Source: an uncultured Marmoricola sp. (GTDB lineage Bacteria; Actinomycetota; Actinomycetes; Propionibacteriales; Nocardioidaceae). Taken from it: DNA of 9,867 bases. Positions 7,285 to 9,867 of this stretch are shown here, one piece after another. The DNA is taken from the NCBI RefSeq assembly GCF_943913695.1, contig NZ_CALTZE010000132.1, forward strand, positions 1 through 9,867. Reading direction: 5' to 3'. Position 1 is the first letter of the stretch. Each line of letters begins with the position of its first letter. A model generated the notes under the pieces. It was not told the origin of the DNA. It saw only the letters and a list, made by a program, of their open reading frames with translations, and did not search any database. The translations under genes were made by a program, and so were the position numbers.

Positions 7285-7923
7285 ATGACGAGCGTGCTGC
7301 TGATCGACGACCACGAGCTGATCCGGCAAGGGCTCGCCGGGGCCTTCGCCGCCGTCGACTCCTTCGACGTGGTCGGCCAGGCGGGCACGGTCGCCGACGG
7401 CCTCGAGGCCGCGCGCCGGCTGACGCCCGACGTGGTGGTCACCGACGTGCGCCTGCCCGACGGCTCCGGGCTCGACATCGTGCGCACGCTGCGCAAGGAC
7501 GACAAGCAGGTGGGCCTCGTCGTGCTGACGATGTATGCCGGCGACGAGCAGCTCTTCGCGGCGATGGACGCCGGAGCCTCGGCCTTCGTCGGCAAGGACG
7601 CGCCGACCTCGACGGTGCTCAGCGCCGCGCGCCAGGCCTCGGTGGCCCCACTCACCTTCACCTGCACCGGTCTGACCGAGGCGATGGTGCGCCGGATGAG
7701 CTCCGGCAGCACCCGGCTCACCGACCGCGAGCGGCAGGTGCTCGAGCTGCTGGCCGAGGGGCTCGGCGTCAGCGCGATCGCCGGGCGGCTCTATCTCAGC
7801 GAGTCGACGGCCAAGAGCCACATCGGCCGGATCTACGAGAAGCTCGGCGCCGCCAACCGCGCGCAGGCCCTGGTCACGGCGATGCGGATGGGCCTGATCG
7901 CCAGCGCCGCGCCGGAGTCCTGA
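7285..7923 (+). CDS. NarL/LuxR-family response regulator
   Basis: A 212-residue two-component regulator. The receiver domain spans residues 3-120, with the acidic pair D8-D9 (LLIDDHELIRQGL), phosphoacceptor D54 (VVVTDVRLPDGSG), T82 (VLTMY) and K104 (FVGKD), all key residues intact. After a linker, a LuxR-type helix-turn-helix covers about 144-207, with LTDRERQVLELLAEGL and the recognition-helix region SESTAKSHIGRIYEKLGA. It is presumably phosphorylated by the kinase encoded just upstream and binds DNA as a dimer. Its nearest plausible target is the inverted-repeat region before flp. I prefer the ATG at 7285; the GTG at 7282 directly before it would add one residue. The spacing to the kinase is 48 bases, and it lies between the pilus assembly genes and the pilin gene. 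Confidence 0.94.
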   Translation: MTSVLLIDDHELIRQGLAGAFAAVDSFDVVGQAGTVADGLEAARRLTPDVVVTDVRLPDGSGLDIVRTLRKDDKQVGLVVLTMYAGDEQLFAAMDAGASAFVGKDAPTSTVLSAARQASVAPLTFTCTGLTEAMVRRMSSGSTRLTDRERQVLELLAEGLGVSAIAGRLYLSESTAKSHIGRIYEKLGAANRAQALVTAMRMGLIASAAPES

Positions 7924-7925
7924 GC

Positions 7926-7940
7926 GCCCGACCGACGGGC
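7926..7940 (+). terminator. Small hairpin after the response regulator
   Basis: GCCCG (7926-7930) and CGGGC (7936-7940) flank a five-base loop just after the TGA at 7921-7923. The stem is only five pairs with no T-tract, so it is a weak termination signal at most. Confidence 0.25.
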
Positions 7941-7950
7941 CTCCGCCATT

Positions 7951-8013
7951 CGGTCTAGATCCGGCATTTCGGATAGTCCGGACGGACTACTCCAAAAGTC
8001 ACCCCACGTGACT
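7951..8013 (+). promoter_or_regulatory. Operator-like cluster of inverted repeats upstream of flp
   Basis: This stretch lies in the 202-base gap between the response regulator and flp. It contains TAGTCCG-GA-CGGACTA (7974-7989), two perfect heptamer arms with a two-base centre. It also has ATCCG-N6-CGGAT (7959-7963 / 7970-7974) and AGTCAC-N5-GTGACT (7997-8002 / 8008-8013, which contains CACGTG). CGGTCTA at 7951-7957 differs by one base from the CGGACTA arm and starts 32 bases before it, about three helical turns. NarL-type dimers are known to bind heptamers in a 7-2-7 inverted arrangement, so the regulator encoded next door is the leading candidate ligand. That assignment is inference; the repeats themselves are directly visible. 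Confidence 0.6.
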
Positions 8014-8125
8014 ATCGAGGTGGAACTGCTCGGAGGATGCACCGCTATGTCCCTTTTGGGATTATTTACCTACGGCCGCTCCTCGCGGTCGACCACCCGC
8101 AGCTCCTCCCAGAAAAGAGAGACCC
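8014..8125 (+). promoter_or_regulatory. Probable flp promoter and 5' leader
   Basis: This is locally AT-richer than its surroundings (for example GATTATTTA at 8060-8068), as expected near a promoter, but I could not fix a -10/-35 pair. GGAGG at 8032-8036 touches an ATG at 8037 and lies ten bases before another ATG at 8047. Neither opens a convincing gene, and both frames run into flp out of phase. TCCC-TTTT-GGGA (8050-8061) could form a small hairpin. The pilin start at 8126 is preceded only by the purine-rich AAAAGAGAGA. Confidence 0.4.
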
Positions 8126-8338
8126 ATGCTCGAGTTCTTCCGCTCCCTGCTCCCCTCCGTCCGTCGCGACGAGGACGGCGCCTCCGCCGTCGAGTACGGC
8201 CTGCTCGTGGCCGGCATCGCCGCCCTCGTCGTCGCCGTGGTCTTCCTGCTCGGCGGCGTCGTCAGCTCGTCGTTCAGCGACACCTGCGAGGCGATCGCCG
8301 ACGGCGGCTCCTCCAACACCACGGCCGACTGCGACTGA
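8126..8338 (+). CDS. flp: Flp-family type IVc major pilin
   Basis: A 70-residue prepilin, the structural subunit of the Tad/Flp pilus. A short charged leader (MLEFFRSLLPSVRRDEDG) ends at G18. Cleavage before A19 gives a mature N-terminus ASAVEYGLLVAG with the conserved Glu at +5 (E23) and Tyr at +6 (Y24). A hydrophobic helix runs to about residue 46 (IAALVVAVVFLLGGVV). The tail is short and polar (SSSFSDTCEAIADGGSSNTTADCD), carrying two cysteines, C54 and C69, that could form a disulfide outside the cell. Length and motif are typical of Flp pilins. The ATG at 8126 gives the usual leader length. The gene stands apart from the assembly operon with its own upstream regulatory region and a strong hairpin behind it. 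A dedicated prepilin peptidase is not encoded in this window. Confidence 0.95.
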   Translation: MLEFFRSLLPSVRRDEDGASAVEYGLLVAGIAALVVAVVFLLGGVVSSSFSDTCEAIADGGSSNTTADCD

Positions 8339-8347
8339 CCTCACGGA

Positions 8348-8373
8348 CGGGCGGGTCCCACCGGACCCGCCCG
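8348..8373 (+). terminator. Strong hairpin downstream of flp
   Basis: CGGGCGGGTCC (8348-8358) and GGACCCGCCCG (8363-8373) form a perfect eleven-base-pair stem with a CACC loop, ten bases after the flp stop. There is no T-tract, which is common for hairpin terminators in high-GC actinobacteria. It may also protect the 3' end of a highly expressed pilin mRNA. Confidence 0.75.
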
Positions 8374-8419
8374 ACCACCCCGTAGCGCTGCACCGGCATC
8401 CGGGCCGCGCCGCAAGACA

Positions 8420-8482
8420 CCCGCGTGACCACGCATGCGGGCGAGATGGCGGCGAGGCGGGTGCGCCCGAGCAACGCACCCG
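8420..8482. repeat. Two further hairpins in the flp / M48 intergenic region
   Basis: One hairpin pairs 8420-8427 with 8434-8441 (eight pairs including one G-T, six-base loop). A second pairs CGGGTGCG (8458-8465) with CGCACCCG (8475-8482) around a nine-base loop, followed on the plus strand by TTCT. Neither encloses a gene. They may be back-up terminators or simply a product of high GC content. Confidence 0.35.
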
Positions 8483-8511
8483 TTCTGCCGGGGGTGGTAC
8501 GCCGCTGTCTC

Positions 8512-8545
8512 ACACGCCCGGTCCCCTCACGGGGGCCGGGCGTGT
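8512..8545 (-). terminator. Long hairpin at the 3' end of the M48 peptidase gene
   Basis: ACACGCCCGG (8512-8521) pairs with CCGGGCGTGT (8536-8545). The stem continues through one T-G pair and CCCC/GGGG to a TCAC loop, giving about fifteen pairs. It starts 36 bases beyond the stop codon of the minus-strand gene and sits between two convergent genes, so it could stop transcription from both sides. There is no T-tract on either strand. Confidence 0.7.
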
Positions 8546-8581
8546 CGGCGTCCCGGGGCAGGCGTCGAGCACGCACCCGGG

Positions 8582-9867
8582 CTAGCGCGCCTGGAGCACT
8601 CCGCGCGCCAGCCCCACCCGCTGCACCAGGGTCGGGTGGCTGCCGAACCACAGCTGGCTCAACCACGGCGGGTCGGGATCGGCCAGCGAGCGGGTGGCCA
8701 ACCGCACCTGCATCGCCTCGAAGGCCTGCTCGTCACCCGTCGCGAGCAGCCCCACCCGGTCGGCGCGCGCCTCGATCGCCCGGCTGATGGTGTTCTCGAC
8801 CGGGCTGGCGAGCAGCATCCCGCCCGTCATCAGCGCGAGCACCAGCGCCGTCGCCTCCGGACGGTGCGCCCCGGACGCACCCGTGCGTCGCAGCACCCGC
8901 TCCGAGCCGAGCACCAGACCGAGCGCACCGATGCCGAAGGCCCCACCGAGCGCGGCGAGAGTGGTGCCGAGCGCGACGTCACGGTTCTTGGCGTGCGCGA
9001 GCTCGTGTGAGACGACGCTCAGCGCCTCGGCGCGCGGCACGTCGTCGACCAGGTTGTCGTAGAGCACGACCCTGCGAGTGCCGCCGAGACCCGAGACATA
9101 GGCGTTGAGGGTCGTCGTACGCCGCGACGCGTCGGCCACGAGCACCTGCGCGACCGGCACGTCCTCCTGCTCGGCCAGCTCGAGCACGGCCGTGCGTAGC
9201 GGCCCGTCGGGCAGCGGCTCGAAGTCGTTGAAGAGCGGCTCCACCAGCACCGGGTAGGCCCAGGAGCCCGCGACCACCAGCGCAGCCACCGTCGCGCCCA
9301 CCACCGCGGGCCAGCGGCGCGGGAGTCGGCGCGCCGTACCGACGACGAGCAGCACCACGAGGGCGGCATAGACCCACGACAGGCCGAAGGAGACCGCGAG
9401 GTCGCGAGCCCACCCGGCGAGGGACTGGGTGGACAGACCGGCCTCGACGGCGTTGGCCCGCACGACCAGTCGCAGCGGCACGGTGGGCAGCAGGCCCGCC
9501 AGCAGCACCAGCGCGGAGCCGAGCGCGACCCGCCACCACCACGGACCCCGCAGCGCGGCCACCAGCCGAGCGCCCAGCGAGCTCAGCCCGAGCCAGAGCG
9601 CCACCGCGGTCGAGAGCGCCAGCGACCCCCAGCCGAGGCGGCGCTGCGTGGTGGCGTAGTCCTCCGCCCGCGCGACCTGCTCGGGGGTGAGCAGCTCGTC
9701 GGGGCGCACCGGCACCACCGCTCCCCCGGGCACCCAGTCCCACGGCACCAGCACCGCGGCGACCGCGACGAAGGCCAGCAGCGTCACCCCCGTCACCCAC
9801 AGCGCCGTCGGTCTCGAAGCCGCCGCGCGCGCCCGGTCGGGGGTCGGGTGCCGGGGCTGTGGCAGGG
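8582..9867 (-). CDS. M48-family membrane metalloprotease (Ste24/HtpX-like), 5' end beyond the window
   Basis: A zinc metalloprotease of the membrane. Numbered from the in-frame GTG at 9796 (404 residues), the zinc motif is HELAH at 264-268 (in LSVVSHELAHAKNRD), and the third ligand is probably E342 in SRAIEARADRVGL. The segments NAYVSGLGGTRRVVLYDNLV and SHPTLVQRVGLA are typical of Ste24/CAAX-protease-1-like members. Several hydrophobic helices are visible (near 1-19, 56-76, 87-106, 138-153, 163-182, 273-297, 315-331). No Shine-Dalgarno sequence precedes the GTG at 9796, and the frame stays open to the window edge through a polar stretch (HPTPDRARAAASRPTALW) that leads straight into the first helix. 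I therefore take the true start to lie beyond 9867. Bacterial relatives act in membrane protein quality control; CAAX processing is not implied. It converges on flp, with no evident link to the pilus. Confidence 0.88.
   Translation of the reverse strand, partial: LPQPRHPTPDRARAAASRPTALWVTGVTLLAFVAVAAVLVPWDWVPGGAVVPVRPDELLTPEQVARAEDYATTQRRLGWGSLALSTAVALWLGLSSLGARLVAALRGPWWWRVALGSALVLLAGLLPTVPLRLVVRANAVEAGLSTQSLAGWARDLAVSFGLSWVYAALVVLLVVGTARRLPRRWPAVVGATVAALVVAGSWAYPVLVEPLFNDFEPLPDGPLRTAVLELAEQEDVPVAQVLVADASRRTTTLNAYVSGLGGTRRVVLYDNLVDDVPRAEALSVVSHELAHAKNRDVALGTTLAALGGAFGIGALGLVLGSERVLRRTGASGAHRPEATALVLALMTGGMLLASPVENTISRAIEARADRVGLLATGDEQAFEAMQVRLATRSLADPDPPWLSQLWFGSHPTLVQRVGLARGVLQAR

Noticed and set aside
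5518..7821. 767-codon minus-strand open frame opposite the kinase and regulator genes
   Set aside because: Low-complexity His/Gly/Arg-rich translation, no domain or ribosome binding site, opposite two well-supported genes.
8022..8051. GGAAC at 8022-8026 as the -35 element of an ECF sigma promoter
   Set aside because: The only plausible downstream partner, GTC at 8049-8051, is about 22 bases away, too far for the usual 15-18 base spacer.
8008..8385. Small open frames starting at 8008, 8037 or 8047 across flp
   Set aside because: After 8126 they overlap flp out of frame and become Arg/Pro-rich in the usual shadow pattern. The GGAGG at 8032-8036 is noted as a leader feature, but there is no support for a real protein.
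8374..8511. Possible tRNA or known small RNA in the region between flp and the M48 gene
   Set aside because: Hairpins are present, but there is no cloverleaf order, T-loop consensus or CCA end, and nothing I can match to a known RNA family.
8582..9867. M48 protease as the missing prepilin peptidase
   Set aside because: Prepilin peptidases are aspartic proteases with conserved Asp pairs; this is a zinc HELAH enzyme, convergent with the pilus genes, so a direct role in pilin maturation is not supported.

Overview
The window is about 70% GC, with strong G/C bias at codon third positions and GTG as well as ATG starts. Its gene content (actinobacterial-type Tad/Flp pilus locus, DesK/NarL-type two-component pair, integral-membrane M48 peptidase) points to a high-GC actinobacterium. 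The style resembles Nocardioides and relatives; that placement is inference from composition and gene order, not from a marker gene.

Positions 38-5656 form one tightly packed plus-strand operon for the cytoplasmic and inner-membrane machinery of a tight-adherence (Tad) type IVc pilus: a TadZ/CpaE-like ATPase, the TadA/CpaF assembly ATPase, a TadB-like platform protein and a TadC-like platform protein. All three gene junctions overlap at stop/start codons (ATGA, GTGA, TGATG) and each start has a Shine-Dalgarno sequence in the preceding gene, so the four proteins are probably translationally coupled. The TadB-like protein is unusual: a signal peptide and a complete von Willebrand factor A (VWA) domain with an intact MIDAS precede a full-length TadB, giving 662 residues.

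Positions 5704-7923 encode a two-component pair: a six-helix membrane sensor histidine kinase of the HisKA_3 family, then a NarL/LuxR-type response regulator. After a 202-bp regulatory region comes the Flp major pilin gene (8126-8338). That region holds several inverted repeats. The best is TAGTCCG-GA-CGGACTA, a 7-2-7 arrangement of the kind bound by NarL-family dimers. The simplest model is that the kinase/regulator pair controls pilin expression separately from the assembly operon.

The pilin gene is followed by an 11-bp perfect hairpin, and a second long hairpin lies at the 3' end of the convergent gene on the minus strand (8582 to the window edge), which encodes a Ste24/HtpX-like M48 metalloprotease whose N-terminus probably lies outside the window. 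No prepilin peptidase (TadV/CpaA), CpaB/RcpC or TadE/TadF pseudopilin is present; upstream DNA is the most likely place for them. I saw no tRNA, rRNA, CRISPR, insertion sequence or phage gene. The most novel points are the VWA-TadB fusion and the palindromic regulatory region in front of flp.
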